Source: Sergeia podlipaevii
Lineage: Eukaryota > Euglenozoa > Kinetoplastea > Trypanosomatida > Trypanosomatidae
Reading direction: 5' to 3'
DNA: 64,000 nucleotides
Assembly (NCBI GenBank): GCA_030849805.1
Contig: JASANZ010002237.1
Location: 26,865-90,864, forward strand
This document shows positions 1-10,143 of the stretch, piece after piece. The notes beneath the pieces were generated by a model, which was not told where the DNA came from, ran no database searches, and saw only the letters and a list, made by a program, of their open reading frames with translations. The position numbers were made by a program, and so were the translations under genes. The first letter of the stretch is position 1, and each line of letters opens with the position of its first letter.

Positions 1-1362
1 GAGAGAGGTGGTAGGTGATATAGACGAGGAGTGGGGAGCTCCCTTCATCTCTTCCCCCTCGCCTGTCTGATGATGCTGAGGCGGACTGTGGGCGTGTCTC
101 TCATTCAATTGTTGCCGCTGATGCTGTTGTGGTGGCAGAGGTGGTGGTGGTGGTGAACGCTGATCTTCGGCGTCAGCAGCAGCAGCAGCGGTAGCGGCCA
201 CGGCAGCACTGCTCGTACTATTACCACGCCGTTGTGAGTGTTTGTTTGGGGGCTTTGCGTTCTCTGCAAAAGGAGTGGTAAAAGCTGCGGCTGAGGCTGG
301 GGGTGAGCCGGCGCGCTCTGGGGTGACACCAGAGAACTGTACCTGCGCACGTGGCTCTGGGTGTTGGTCTTCACAGGGCCTTTCATCCGGCTCGAAGAGG
401 TTAGACGTCATCACCGGTGGCGGTGCACAAGGGGGCGGTGGAGAAGCGGACCAGCTTGCATGAGTGTTGTTTGACATCTCGCGCGGGTTATACTGTGAGA
501 AGCTCGTGGACTTGATCTGTGGAAGCACGTGAATATCAAAGGGGGTAGTTGAACTACACACACTCATGCTCGCCGCATCCCCTGTCGTCTCGGCAAGCGA
601 TGATAACAAGGAAGGGAGCATAGAGCGAGGCCCACTTGGGCCAGAAGACACCTGCTGCTGCTGTCGCTGCCCATCCTGCTGGCGGCTCGCGACACTATTA
701 TCACCATTGGGCACCACAGACATGGAGACTGAACTATGATTGGGTGTCATCGTCGTCGCCGCATCATCCCTGTCTTCCATCTTTATTGATGAAGAAGAAG
801 ATAACGTCGCTGTCGTCGTTGCTATGCCGCCGCCTTCGATCCCACTGGGCGAAAGCCAGCTAGCGCTACCTGAAGGTTCTTCAACCTCTAAAGAAGAGGA
901 AGCAGCAGACACTTTGGCGTTTCCTGGTTTCGGGTGTGCACTCGCCTCCTTCTGCGGCTGCTGCTTATTTAGAGTGCATTGTTGACCGATGCGCCAACTG
1001 CTTGGTGCCGTCAGCATTGCATTGCTAGGAAGTGGGTCACTGTCTCTCAGCGAAGTAGCAGCCAATTGTGGGTTATGGCTGCGTAACACCTCTACAGAGA
1101 TGCCTAACGCCGCAGCCACTGAGGCCAACGTCTCTATCTTCGCAGAAGCAGCGGCAGTAGTAGCAGCTGTTGTGTTGCTAACATTAGAACTACTATTCAG
1201 TCTCACTGATAGTTGACGCTGCACTGCACGCGACACTAGTGCCGTGGCATGAGCAAGAGACACCTGTATCGTCGATGCCTCCTCATCAGTTAGCGAGATG
1301 CTTCGATCTAGCAGTTCAGTTGCTTGCCGGAGCAAATGTATTTGATAATCTAAGCCGTTCAT
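1..1362 (-). CDS. Hypothetical protein with LysM-like segment, 3'-truncated by window edge
   Basis: An open frame of 454 codons starts at an ATG (1360-1362) and runs off the left edge without a stop, so the C-terminus is missing. Residues about 1-55 are predicted helical and hydrophilic. Residues about 76-121 read like a LysM module: a start IETLASVAAALGISVEVL, then SHNPQL, then a short spacer and LPSNAMLTAP, matching the usual order of a helix after TL.SVA..., a N-P-Q-L turn and a closing strand. LysM binds N-acetylglucosamine polymers in many organisms, and intracellular eukaryotic LysM proteins also exist. The rest is low complexity (Ser, Pro, Gln, Ala) and gives no fold. No signal peptide or membrane segment is visible, which argues for an intracellular protein. 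The reading frame is clear; the LysM assignment is by eye. Confidence 0.75.
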   Translation of the reverse strand, partial: MNGLDYQIHLLRQATELLDRSISLTDEEASTIQVSLAHATALVSRAVQRQLSVRLNSSSNVSNTTAATTAAASAKIETLASVAAALGISVEVLRSHNPQLAATSLRDSDPLPSNAMLTAPSSWRIGQQCTLNKQQPQKEASAHPKPGNAKVSAASSSLEVEEPSGSASWLSPSGIEGGGIATTTATLSSSSSIKMEDRDDAATTMTPNHSSVSMSVVPNGDNSVASRQQDGQRQQQQVSSGPSGPRSMLPSLLSSLAETTGDAASMSVCSSTTPFDIHVLPQIKSTSFSQYNPREMSNNTHASWSASPPPPCAPPPVMTSNLFEPDERPCEDQHPEPRAQVQFSGVTPERAGSPPASAAAFTTPFAENAKPPNKHSQRRGNSTSSAAVAATAAAAADAEDQRSPPPPPLPPQQHQRQQLNERHAHSPPQHHQTGEGEEMKGAPHSSSISPTTSL

Positions 1363-2072
1363 TTTGTGTTGTTGCTGTTGTTGCTGTTGTTGCCGTAGAT
1401 GCAGGCAAGTACAAATGTATATATTGCCAGTCCTGTCCTTCCCTTTTTTTTTCGTTTCTCGGTTTATTTCTAATCCAAATAAGCACCGTAAAACTTAAAA
1501 AAAAATTATCCAATGACGAAAGAGCAAAAATGGAAGAGCAAAGGTAATATTAATGTATATAATACAATCAAATCCGCGGAAGCTCTAAATGTATATATAT
1601 ATATAAGGATGCTGGTGGTAGACGTAGTAGTGGCAGCTCTAACCGTATGCATACAAAACTGTCCGGTGCTGCCCCTTCACAAACGCAAATACAAAATATT
1701 TATATAAAAAAAACTTATAAAAAAAAAATGATAGCGCTATCTAAACGTATGAACCTGAGTCTCAAGCAGACTCCCTCAGAAAAAAAAAAGGAAAGAAATC
1801 TATACAAAAAAAAAGTAGCTTGCAGATGTTTGTGTATGTGTGTGTGTGTGTGTGTGCATGTAGCAGGAGGAATCTAACTACTTCACAAAGGAAAAAAAAA
1901 TAAAAATAAAGAGTAAGAGTAGTAGAAACCACGTGGGAGAGCTACGCACATGCCCCTTTTTTATTATTTTTTGAAAGTGGTGAGTATGCCATTATAACAG
2001 TTTAAACAAAGGTAGAAAAAAAGTGTATATCCCCGAGAGCACAACCAGAGTGTCTAACAGAAATGATACTGT

Positions 2073-2108
<36 letters not shown>

Positions 2109-2421
2109 CTTTTTTGTTTCTTTCTCTCTGATAGATTCCATTCCCCCCTCCCCATCTCTCTCTCTCTCACATGGAGATACACTCCACCTATGAGTGAAAG
2201 ACAAAGGACGAGAAACAAATGGGTATTTGTAGAAATCTATATATATATATATATATATAGTGCAGTGATGTAGTGAGTGGATGGGCTTTCTCAACAAAAT
2301 TGTTGATATTAAGCTGGAAATGAACAAATATCTTTTTTTTTTTAAGGAGAGAGAAGGGGAATAAGGACTCTGGTATTGCTGCTGCTGTGACTGCTTTGTC
2401 TTTCCACCCCATCTCATCTGG
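1363..2421. other. Intergenic spacer between the LysM-like gene and the 603-residue gene
   Basis: AT-rich spacer with homopolymer A/T runs, a GT run near 1831-1857, a GATA array at 2073-2108 and a TA run near 2239-2260. It should hold the 5' UTR of the gene on its left and the 3' UTR of the gene on its right. I see no coding frame with protein-like composition. Confidence 0.7.
2073..2108. repeat. (GATA)9 microsatellite
   Basis: Nine uninterrupted GATA units in the spacer. A second, shorter GATA array lies at 56385-56410. These are simple repeats with no evident function. Confidence 0.95.
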
Positions 2422-4233
2422 TCAGGTCTCCACAGTGGTAGGTCTCGCTGAAATGGACTCGCTCTGCTGCTCCTCTTCTTTGCCCATACTTTGCTGATCA
2501 TCATCTGAGTGCTCTGTGTCTGGCAATGTGGCACGCTCTCGCAGAGAGCCAACGGCGGCGACAATCACCTCGTCATCCTCTTCGAGCAGTTCCTCCAGAA
2601 GGGGGATGAGTAGTGGTAACAGCTGCACAACAGGAGTGCGAGTGTACTCTGGGCCCAGCACACCTGCGAGGCCACTGTGCGGCCCAAGTTGCTTCAATAC
2701 AGCTGTGGCTCGCACCTGAAGGTCCTCAGCAATCGCAAGCGCCTCCTCGCGGGTCTGCTCAATCTGCCGCAGCAGCTGTGTGGCTTGTGTGATGAAAGCG
2801 GCATCGCTCAGCTCGCATGCCCCAGTCGCGGTGGCGTTGGTGACCACCGCATCATCGCCGGTTGAGCCAGGAGCACCCGCCTCAAGCGAGTCTGCTGCGG
2901 CTGATGTCCTCCCAGTAGCATTCGACGCATTAACTCCACATGAAGGAACGAAGGACTGAGAGAGCCCTGACAGTAAGCCCCGCGCCTGTGTCAACAGTTT
3001 GTCCACCTCAGCAGCAGAAATACCTCCGCTGTTACTGCCTGCACCGCTAGAATACGGCGCACATGACTCCCACGAGGAAAGGTGGTGCTGCTGCTGCTGC
3101 TGCTGCTGCTTTGGCTTTAGTGTGGAAGCACCCTTGTTGGACATAGTGTTTACAGATATGGGCTGAAGGGGTGAAGGAGGCGGCATAGTAAGCCGTGCAG
3201 AAGGCGGCTCTCTTGCTGTCTTGGCGGCTCCAGATGTTTGTGCGGAAGCCGCCATGGTTTTCCTCGGCTTCTCCAGACCTTCCTGCTCACCCTCTTCGGT
3301 GTAGTTGATGTTGCTGCGCTGGGCTGCCCTCGATGCTGTGGAGAACATTATCTCTGTCGACGTGCATGTTGTGCCGTCACTACCCTGCACAACAGCAGTA
3401 CCGGCAGCTGCAGCAGGAATAGAAGCGGTGATGGGGGCATTCGACCTTGTAGTGGTAGAGAAGGAAGGAGACGCCACTTGTGTCTCTCCCTCGTCCCTGA
3501 CTGCCGCGGGAGCAACCGCCGTGGGTCGGCAAGTATCTGGAAGATGCTGTGCGGCACTAGTGGTAACAGCCGGGTTAAAAACGTGCCTCTCTTCCTCCTC
3601 CTCCTCTACTTTTCCTCTGTCCTCTGGTTCTGAGTGTTGCTTGGCGTTGGTGCGCGTTATGTTGTTAATGTTGTTGTTCTGTGACTCGAGCGAGCCCGGG
3701 AAGTCGAAGACGTCAGCGGTGCATCCCACCCCTTTGCCAACCTCCTCATGATCTCCACCACCACCGCTGCCAGCCTCATAAGAAAGAGATGGTGGCTCAG
3801 CAGCAGAAGCGTCCGTTGTGGCTTCGAGCTCTTTAAGGAAGTCCATAAAGTCAAAACATGAGGCAGTCTCCGGTGCTGGAGTCAAGGCAGCGGCACCAGC
3901 AGTTGCGCGAGCACCCCCTTGCAAGTTGGTTTTGTTGCTGGTCTCATCTGTCGTGCTGTCGCCCGGGGCAGTAGGAAACGTTGCAGCGCCATTCGAAGCT
4001 GTCGGGAAGACGTCAAGTAAAAAGTCAAGGCCGGTGTCCTCAAAGCTCGCAGCCGGGACGCTTGTTTCAAATGTGTTGGTGTATTGAGTGTCACCTGCGG
4101 CGATGGTAGAGGAGGAAGGCAAGGGTGCAGGGTTGCTGCTGCCCTCAAAAAGAAATTGTAAGTCAAAGTGATCTGTAGCGGTGGTCGCCGTGTCAGGCTC
4201 ACTGGCAATCCTCAAAGGCTCCTCAGTGCTCAT
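2422..4233 (-). CDS. Hypothetical acidic low-complexity protein, 603 aa
   Basis: I do not recognise this protein. It starts at ATG 4231-4233, which is supported by a spliced-leader acceptor 12 bases upstream. The first 470 residues are Ser/Thr/Ala/Glu-rich with no clear fold, repeated short acidic clusters containing F-D-F or F-D-L (for example near residues 22-28, 123-133 and 176-178), and a poly-Gln run near residue 375. The only ordered part appears to be residues about 470-575: two predicted helices (TQATQLLRQIEQTREEAL onward), then a very hydrophobic Leu/Pro helix (VVQLLPLLIPLLEELLEE). The tail is acidic. No signal peptide or transmembrane anchor is evident. It may be a scaffold or adaptor, but that is a guess from composition only. 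Confidence 0.8.
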   Translation of the reverse strand: MSTEEPLRIASEPDTATTATDHFDLQFLFEGSSNPAPLPSSSTIAAGDTQYTNTFETSVPAASFEDTGLDFLLDVFPTASNGAATFPTAPGDSTTDETSNKTNLQGGARATAGAAALTPAPETASCFDFMDFLKELEATTDASAAEPPSLSYEAGSGGGGDHEEVGKGVGCTADVFDFPGSLESQNNNINNITRTNAKQHSEPEDRGKVEEEEEERHVFNPAVTTSAAQHLPDTCRPTAVAPAAVRDEGETQVASPSFSTTTRSNAPITASIPAAAAGTAVVQGSDGTTCTSTEIMFSTASRAAQRSNINYTEEGEQEGLEKPRKTMAASAQTSGAAKTAREPPSARLTMPPPSPLQPISVNTMSNKGASTLKPKQQQQQQQHHLSSWESCAPYSSGAGSNSGGISAAEVDKLLTQARGLLSGLSQSFVPSCGVNASNATGRTSAAADSLEAGAPGSTGDDAVVTNATATGACELSDAAFITQATQLLRQIEQTREEALAIAEDLQVRATAVLKQLGPHSGLAGVLGPEYTRTPVVQLLPLLIPLLEELLEEDDEVIVAAVGSLRERATLPDTEHSDDDQQSMGKEEEQQSESISARPTTVET

Positions 4234-4960
4234 CGTATCCGAAATCTGGAAGAAGAAAAAAAGAACAGTGAGCGGGAAAGGGAAGGATTGAGAGGGGAAT
4301 GCTGTGCAGTAAACGTAAATGTAGCCGCCAGTAGTTTGTTCCTTCTAATGAGGGGACGCGTGAGTCTGCTTGCTCTTTAAAAAAAAATAAAAAAATATGT
4401 GGTTTTCTTCTTCTTGCCTGTGAGAATAGGTGCCTTTTTATCTCTCTATAAAAAAAAAAGTGGGTAGGGGATAAGAGAAACGAAGAAAATAATAGTGAGC
4501 ACAAGCCAAAAGAAAAAAAAAAAAGTTATCAAAGTAGCACACAAAAAAATAGCAAAAGCAAAATAGAAGCAGACATGGTTTTGCTGTAATCGTACAGTAA
4601 CGTGTATTCCAATAGATAAAATTTCCCTATTTTCCTTTTTATTATTATTATTATCCTATACTGCTGCAACCAGGTTTGATAGAGCTCCTTGGGAAGCATG
4701 GAAAAAAAAAGTTGATAAAAACGAATCATCGTATAATGGTACAAAGGATGAAGGTGTACGCACGTATGTATAACAATAGTAACACATACGCCCACAAACC
4801 ACTGCATGGTACTCTCCTACGGAATAGTATACATTCCCTCCTCTACAAAACAAGAGCGATAATAATAAAGAAAACAAAAAGGAAAGAAAGAAAGTATATG
4901 GCCAACTACAAGAAAAAAAAAAAAGGGAGGGGGGTACAAGTGTGTTTATTTCAATCCCTT
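4234..4960. other. Intergenic spacer
   Basis: AT-rich spacer with several A runs of eight or more. It contains the splice acceptor for the gene on its left and the 3' UTR of the gene on its right. No further gene is supported. Confidence 0.7.
4246..4266 (-). other. Predicted spliced-leader acceptor for the 603-aa gene
   Basis: On the minus strand a T/C tract (TTCTTTTTTTCTTCTTCC) ends in the first AG (4246-4247), leaving a 12-base leader before the ATG. This is the standard trypanosomatid trans-splicing layout and fixes the start codon. Confidence 0.7.
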
Positions 4961-7525
4961 TCAGTATGGAGCACGAACGGTGCGCTCAGCAGCAGCCCTC
5001 TGCAGTTTACCCACCGCAGCAATAAGCTGATCATTTCGGTGTATCTCTCTTTCCAGCTGAGCGCGCGTAGAGGACGGCGCAGCCACTCCCGCTTGCATTG
5101 CTACATCGACACGTGTAGGTGGGGAGTTAAGATAAAGGTTCTGCGCATGATAATATGGCGCTTGGGGCACCATAGCGATTGTCGATGCCGGAGGAAACTG
5201 GCTGTGCGATGATCCAGAAGCATAAGGAGAAGTAGAGTGCATAAACAAAGGCGCCTGCAAGGGGTCAGTGTACTGCCTCCCCGAGATACTGTTAGCACAA
5301 TGCAACAGCATGGCGGGTGGAAGAGGGCCTGGTGTGGCCTCCCCGCTACTCGAAATCGGCATCGGCACCGACGTCGGCGGCTGTTGCTGCTGCATTTCTC
5401 TCCTTTTATCGGTCTCTCTTGACCTGTCCTCTGCTCTTCTCCGTGCTTCTTCCTGATAGGCTCCACCGTCCTCTCCATAAAGCCGGCGTATCTCAGGGCT
5501 TGTGTAGTGATGCTGTGGCGCTAATGTCGTGGGTACATCATAAGTGATGGGTATCTGTGGTTGCTGATGTTGTTGCTGCTCGGCTTGATGATGTTGTGGC
5601 CGCGGAGGTGAACACATCGGCACGTCGTGAGGTGGTCTTACAGCAGGAGCAGAGGATTCAGTTCGGCAATCATGCATGATCGAGCTACAGCTAACGTACT
5701 CGCCTTGTCTCTCGATATCCGCCGTAACAGTGCCAGCAGCAGTAACAGCAGCAGCTACAACAGACTCGCCTCTCCCCTCCAGTGCGTTCTCTCGTGTGTG
5801 GGCTGCGTGGCTCCACACTCCACTGACATCCTCCACTCCGACTGAGGCGGTGTACTGTGACACGCTATGGCGTTGACCTGTCTCCTCTCCTCTACTGCTG
5901 CCCCCCAACAGGCGGCTCGCCAATAGTAACAGGCACCGGTCCTTCCAGGCCTCAGCACTCTCCCGTTCCGGCGATTGTGAATGCTCTCGATAGTGTTGTT
6001 GTTGTTGTTGTTGCTCCAGCAGTTGATGGCGTCGCTCGTGAAGCTGGGCGGCCTCCAGCTCAGCGGCAATGGCCTCCATAGATAAAGAGACATCGTCTGA
6101 GATTGTGCTGCTTGCATCGTGCCTGCCACCTGGCAGCAAGGGCGGTTGCAGTGGTGCCATCCTCGGCGCAAGCTGCTGCTTAGGCTGGATAGAACTAGTC
6201 CCAGGGCCCGCGCTCGTCACAATAGTGTTCAGTAGCAACGAGCTAGAAGGAACCGATATGGGGTCTGATGTCACTTTGGTGGTAGCATGGTCAGCGTGCC
6301 CTTCTCCTCCTCCTCTCCCTTCCTCCTTGTGCGTGGAACCTTCCTGAAGATACAGATAGCTGTCACCAGTAACCAACGCGAGCTGAGATCGTAGTCTTGC
6401 GTTCTCGCGCTTCAAGTTCGCCCTGTCCTGCTCCATACCCAGACGCTCCACCATCAATTGAATCTCCATCAGATCTGTGGTTCTATCCCGTCGTTCCTCT
6501 GTGAAGCGCAGACGTAACCTTTCATACTTGTGCCTCCACTTGCGCTCTGCTGTCGCCAGCACTGCTGCTGTGGTCGCCGTCGTCGTTTTCAATGATTCCT
6601 TCATGACAGCACCGCTATCCCTCCTCTTGGATTTGCCTTGAGAATGAAAGCGGTGACGGCTGCTGTGAGCCGTCTCGCTGGCCCCAGCTGACAAGTCTGT
6701 GTCCCTCTCTTCATTAAACAGTCGACGTCCATATGCCGCCTCGACTTTGCCATTCTTCGTCTTCTCCCTTTGGGGATGTCTTGCATGAGACGCTTTCACG
6801 CCGTCGCGCGTGCGTTGGTGTCGGTGCTTCAGCTTGCTGGGTTGCATCGACCCTGCACAAGTACTAGTACCCTCGTCTCTTGCTTTCTCCTCACCTCTCC
6901 TTCTCCCTCCCGCGCGCTGCCGCCTGGCCTCCGCTTCAGAATTAGCAACGTAAGATGCGGATAAGGACGAAAGCACAGAGGAGGAAGGGGTATCAGAGAT
7001 GGGCGACTCAAAGTTAGATAGCAAAGACGCACTGCTCACTGCTGCTGCATCGTCGTCGTCCTCTTCCTCCCTGTTCATGGTGCCATGACTCGCATTTCTA
7101 TATTTTCTACTGGTACTCCGACGTTTGTTCTTGCTATTGTAGAGGTCACTATGTGAGCTCAAAGCCCCCTTGGTCTTTTTCACCTCTTCTTCCTCTAGCT
7201 CCTTGGCAGCTAGCATGAGCCGCGTCTTCTGAAGTTCAAAACGAGACTCCGCCAGCTGCTTCACAAGATCTGCCACCTTGCGAATATCTATAAGGGAGGA
7301 AGCAGGGGACGAGTGCCTTGTGTCTACAGTACTTGAGGTGCTGTTGTGGTAATGAAGACTGCTATTGACATAGTAAGTGCGTGACTGCTGCTGCTGCTGA
7401 GGCTGAGACGGAGGATGTATCGCTGAGGTAGACAAGCTCGACGAGTTGAGCCCTGCCGCCCCCATTCTCGTTGCTGCAGCAGGAGATGAAGAGCGAAACT
7501 GATCGCCACTGGTACCCCTAAACAT
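4961..7525 (-). CDS. Hypothetical coiled-coil protein, 854 aa
   Basis: I do not recognise this protein. The first ATG is at 7523-7525; the codon just upstream is GTG and is unlikely to be used. Three predicted coiled-coil or long helical stretches stand out: residues about 78-120 (DLVKQLAESRFELQKTRLML, then Glu/Lys-rich), about 322-385 (KWRHKYERLRLRFTEERRD, then heptads ending in LKRENARLRSQLALV), and a C-terminal helix about 822-853. Between them are disordered, basic, Ser/Arg-rich and Gln/Pro-rich segments. The profile resembles cytoskeletal, flagellar or basal-body proteins of kinetoplastids, but nothing in the sequence proves that. There is no membrane segment or signal peptide. Confidence 0.8.
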   Translation of the reverse strand: MFRGTSGDQFRSSSPAAATRMGAAGLNSSSLSTSAIHPPSQPQQQQQSRTYYVNSSLHYHNSTSSTVDTRHSSPASSLIDIRKVADLVKQLAESRFELQKTRLMLAAKELEEEEVKKTKGALSSHSDLYNSKNKRRSTSRKYRNASHGTMNREEEDDDDAAAVSSASLLSNFESPISDTPSSSVLSSLSASYVANSEAEARRQRAGGRRRGEEKARDEGTSTCAGSMQPSKLKHRHQRTRDGVKASHARHPQREKTKNGKVEAAYGRRLFNEERDTDLSAGASETAHSSRHRFHSQGKSKRRDSGAVMKESLKTTTATTAAVLATAERKWRHKYERLRLRFTEERRDRTTDLMEIQLMVERLGMEQDRANLKRENARLRSQLALVTGDSYLYLQEGSTHKEEGRGGGEGHADHATTKVTSDPISVPSSSLLLNTIVTSAGPGTSSIQPKQQLAPRMAPLQPPLLPGGRHDASSTISDDVSLSMEAIAAELEAAQLHERRHQLLEQQQQQQHYREHSQSPERESAEAWKDRCLLLLASRLLGGSSRGEETGQRHSVSQYTASVGVEDVSGVWSHAAHTRENALEGRGESVVAAAVTAAGTVTADIERQGEYVSCSSIMHDCRTESSAPAVRPPHDVPMCSPPRPQHHQAEQQQHQQPQIPITYDVPTTLAPQHHYTSPEIRRLYGEDGGAYQEEARRRAEDRSRETDKRREMQQQQPPTSVPMPISSSGEATPGPLPPAMLLHCANSISGRQYTDPLQAPLFMHSTSPYASGSSHSQFPPASTIAMVPQAPYYHAQNLYLNSPPTRVDVAMQAGVAAPSSTRAQLEREIHRNDQLIAAVGKLQRAAAERTVRAPY

Positions 7526-8050
7526 CACTCGCTGCTTGCTTAGTTCTTTTGCAATGGTTGATGATTGTTGTGATTTCTAAAGTCTAATTCTATGCATATA
7601 TGCCTATATATGCCTATATATGTATATATATTTGATCTTGCGTACGCGAATGTACTCTTGAGTGTGTAAAGGGTCGCGTCATGTGTAGTGCACACATAAA
7701 ACGAGAGTCAATAGCGAGATTAACAAAAGAAAAAAAAAATAGATGTTGAAGATTTTGTTTCTAAATTATTATTTTTTTATTCCTTCCTCTATTTCTTCCT
7801 CGTGTATTCGTCAAGTTTTCTTTTCAGGAAGTGCCTCAAAGTTCGGCTGCCTCCGCACAGATAGTTAGGTATATGTTTATGCAATCCGAAAAAAAAATGA
7901 AAAATCTATACGTAAATTCAAGGCATGATATATGTTACTCATGGTTGATTGGCAATCAGCCATCTGATCTATCTATAATTCTATTGCTGTGTGTGTGTGT
8001 GTACATAATCATAGCAATTAGGTGGGCGATAGCAACGGTTTGGGCGGCGT
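7526..8050. other. Intergenic spacer
   Basis: AT-rich, with alternating TATA/CATA runs near 7590-7632, a poly-A run near 7728-7738 and a GT run near 7989-8002. It holds the UTRs of the flanking genes. No gene is supported, and no clear splice acceptor can be singled out. Confidence 0.65.
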
Positions 8051-9472
8051 TCACACCGATTGAGCACAAGAAGAAGGAGGGAAAGATGATGCGCCACAGG
8101 CAGCAGAGTCGATGGTCGCGTGCAAGTCTCCGCAGAACCTATCTAACAGCTCCATAACCTCCGTCTGACTCCACTTCTTCGGCTCCTGATGCTGCTGAGA
8201 ACCAAGATATCGCGCCTTGACCGCCTCCACCGCAGCATGCAGCGGCGGCGTCGCGGCTTCGGTGCGATCAGCTCCTTCCTCTCCTCCTTTACGGCACCGC
8301 GTCATCATCGTGCGCGCGTTCACCCGCACCTTTGCCTCTATCCACTGAACGAAGGTGTCAGGCAATCCGTTCCCACCTAGTTGCAGCTCACACAGAGTGT
8401 TGTTGAGATACAAGGCCTCTACCAAGGGATGTCCAGAGCCACATAGCGCCTGCCAGCTGGTGTTCGCTGTCACCTGAGCGGAGTAGGCAAGATCCTCTAA
8501 GTACTTCTCCGAAAACCTGTGCAGCGGCGGCTCAGGCTCAGCAAGTGACGCCCTATCGCGCCTCCACACTCTCACCGCATCGAGAAGGTTGCTCTGAGCA
8601 CTGCCAAGATGGTGCGACATGTTAAAAAAAACTCCCAAGTGATTATCTCTCAGATCCACCCTTGTCAAGCAGGCGGAATCGCGTCCAGCCGCCACAATCC
8701 ACTCCGAGAGCGCCGCAAGTGTGAGACCACCGCGCGCGCCGTCGAGCAGGTTGCTGGAAACGTTGACCGACTCCAGTCCATCGTGAAGTCTGAGCGCGCT
8801 GCACAGTACAGAAATCCCTTCTGGGCGCAGTCCCAGCCTATTCCATGAGAGATCCAGATGCTTGAGGTGCGGGCAGGCCTGCAGAAGCGAGGCAAGTGGC
8901 GCGGCGTCAGTGAGGGCAGTGTCGCTCAAGTCCAAACGCTGCAGAGTCAGCGTGCAGTAGCGGCCATAGCAGGAAGACAAGGGCAGTGACAAAGAATAAA
9001 AAGGAGCAGTTGTGGAAGAGGAGCAGGCGGCGGCATTGTGCAGCTGTTCCTGCTGCTGTCTTGCTGTGCTTGCGCCACTACTCGTAGAGAGCGAGCGGCA
9101 CATACTGTAGAGTCCGCTATCCCCCAAGAGACACCCTCGCAAAGACAGAGATCGAAGTGGCAAAGACCCAATGGCGGGGGTCAGCGCAAGTACGTCATCC
9201 GAGCAGAGCGATGCATTTTCAAAATGAAGTTCGATCCCTTTCAAAGCGGTTTGTGCGCTTGATTTTTGCTGTTGTTGTTGCTGCAGCTGATGTTGCTCCT
9301 CTTGATACATAGCAAGTGCCCTAGACACGGCTTGAGTAACGGCTGGGTGGATGTCAAGTCCCTCCTCAGTGGCGTGACGTACGTAAATACTAAAGAATTC
9401 TCGTATGCATGCATCATATAGGCCAGGACGCAAAGGAGATCCTGTTGGTTGCTGTAAAGACTGAGAGGACAT
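8051..9472 (-). CDS. Leucine-rich repeat protein (ribonuclease-inhibitor type), 473 aa
   Basis: A leucine-rich-repeat protein, probably a protein-interaction scaffold in the cytosol or cytoskeleton. Residues about 78-385 contain LRR units of the RNase-inhibitor kind, such as LRSLSLRGCLLGDSGL, LQRLDLSDTALTDAAPL, LKHLDLSWNRLG, LESVNVSSNLLDGA and LTRVDLRDNHLGV. The last units are less regular (LCELQLGGNGLPDTFV). A poly-Gln stretch precedes the repeats (residues about 62-69), and a Ser/Gln-rich loop interrupts them at about 129-156. A C-terminal helical tail (EVMELLDRFCGDLHATI) follows. No F-box, kinase or membrane segment is seen. The start is the first ATG. Such LRR proteins are common in trypanosomatid genomes, and the specific partner cannot be told from the sequence. 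Confidence 0.85.
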   Translation of the reverse strand: MSSQSLQQPTGSPLRPGLYDACIREFFSIYVRHATEEGLDIHPAVTQAVSRALAMYQEEQHQLQQQQQQKSSAQTALKGIELHFENASLCSDDVLALTPAIGSLPLRSLSLRGCLLGDSGLYSMCRSLSTSSGASTARQQQEQLHNAAACSSSTTAPFYSLSLPLSSCYGRYCTLTLQRLDLSDTALTDAAPLASLLQACPHLKHLDLSWNRLGLRPEGISVLCSALRLHDGLESVNVSSNLLDGARGGLTLAALSEWIVAAGRDSACLTRVDLRDNHLGVFFNMSHHLGSAQSNLLDAVRVWRRDRASLAEPEPPLHRFSEKYLEDLAYSAQVTANTSWQALCGSGHPLVEALYLNNTLCELQLGGNGLPDTFVQWIEAKVRVNARTMMTRCRKGGEEGADRTEAATPPLHAAVEAVKARYLGSQQHQEPKKWSQTEVMELLDRFCGDLHATIDSAACGASSFPPSSCAQSV

Positions 9473-10143
9473 TATCTGACAATTTACCCCTACACGCTCT
9501 GTTGCTAACAGAGTTGCTAGGAACTCTCTCTTTCCCTCTCACTATAATGTTTTTTTGTTTGTTTGTTTGCTTGCTTTTCTTTCTTCAAAAGCAAGAACTT
9601 TTCTTTTATTTTGGCTTCACGCAAGATCATACACATACAGAGAAAAAAAAAAAAGATGGAAGTGAACAAGGAAAGCACCTGCAGTCAGTAGACCTTTCAT
9701 ATGCGAAGAGCATTCGACCCCCCTCCCACCCACGCACACTTCAAACCAGCACGTCGGATCAAAAGGGTTTTTACTCTCTGAGAAGAGCTCATATGGTTTG
9801 GAGATGGCTTCCTATCTGCTTCCACGAGGAAAAATATAAAAAAAAGAGATATCTTCATCCGCCAGTGACCATCACCCTTTCAGCAAGCTCAATGTGTAAG
9901 ATAGATCCGTAGAAATCGTATATACTTGTTTTCTTTGTATATCTACTTGCGTATGCATGCGTGTTATCGTTCCTTTCACATTTCTGTACTACTTTTTTTT
10001 TCTTCTTTCCTCTTGGAGGCCCTAGCCCTAGCTCCCCCCCCCCTCACCAAAGAAGAAGAAGAAAAAAAAAGAAAGAAAAAAAGCAAAGAAGGATTGAAGC
10101 AATTGATAGAGGAGGACCACTATGATATACATATGTGTGAGTC
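9473..10143. other. Intergenic spacer
   Basis: Contains a GTTT/GCTT run (about 9556-9575), poly-A runs, and a C-rich/A-rich stretch near 10035-10085. No tRNA, snoRNA or coding frame can be supported. Confidence 0.65.

Noticed and set aside
2073..2108. GATA arrays as a possible regulatory or structural element
   Set aside because: Simple microsatellite in spacer DNA, one of many simple repeats here, with no conserved flanks shared with the second array.
1992..2564. Minus-strand open stretch of 190 codons overlapping the 603-residue gene
   Set aside because: It reads through the GATA and TA microsatellites and T-rich tracts, and overlaps the 3' end of a better gene in another frame.
3305..3751. 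Plus-strand open frames inside coding regions (for example 3305-3751, 28705-29331, 34833-35603, 56745-57560)
   Set aside because: They lie opposite clearly conserved or longer minus-strand genes and have shadow-type composition with no recognisable motif.
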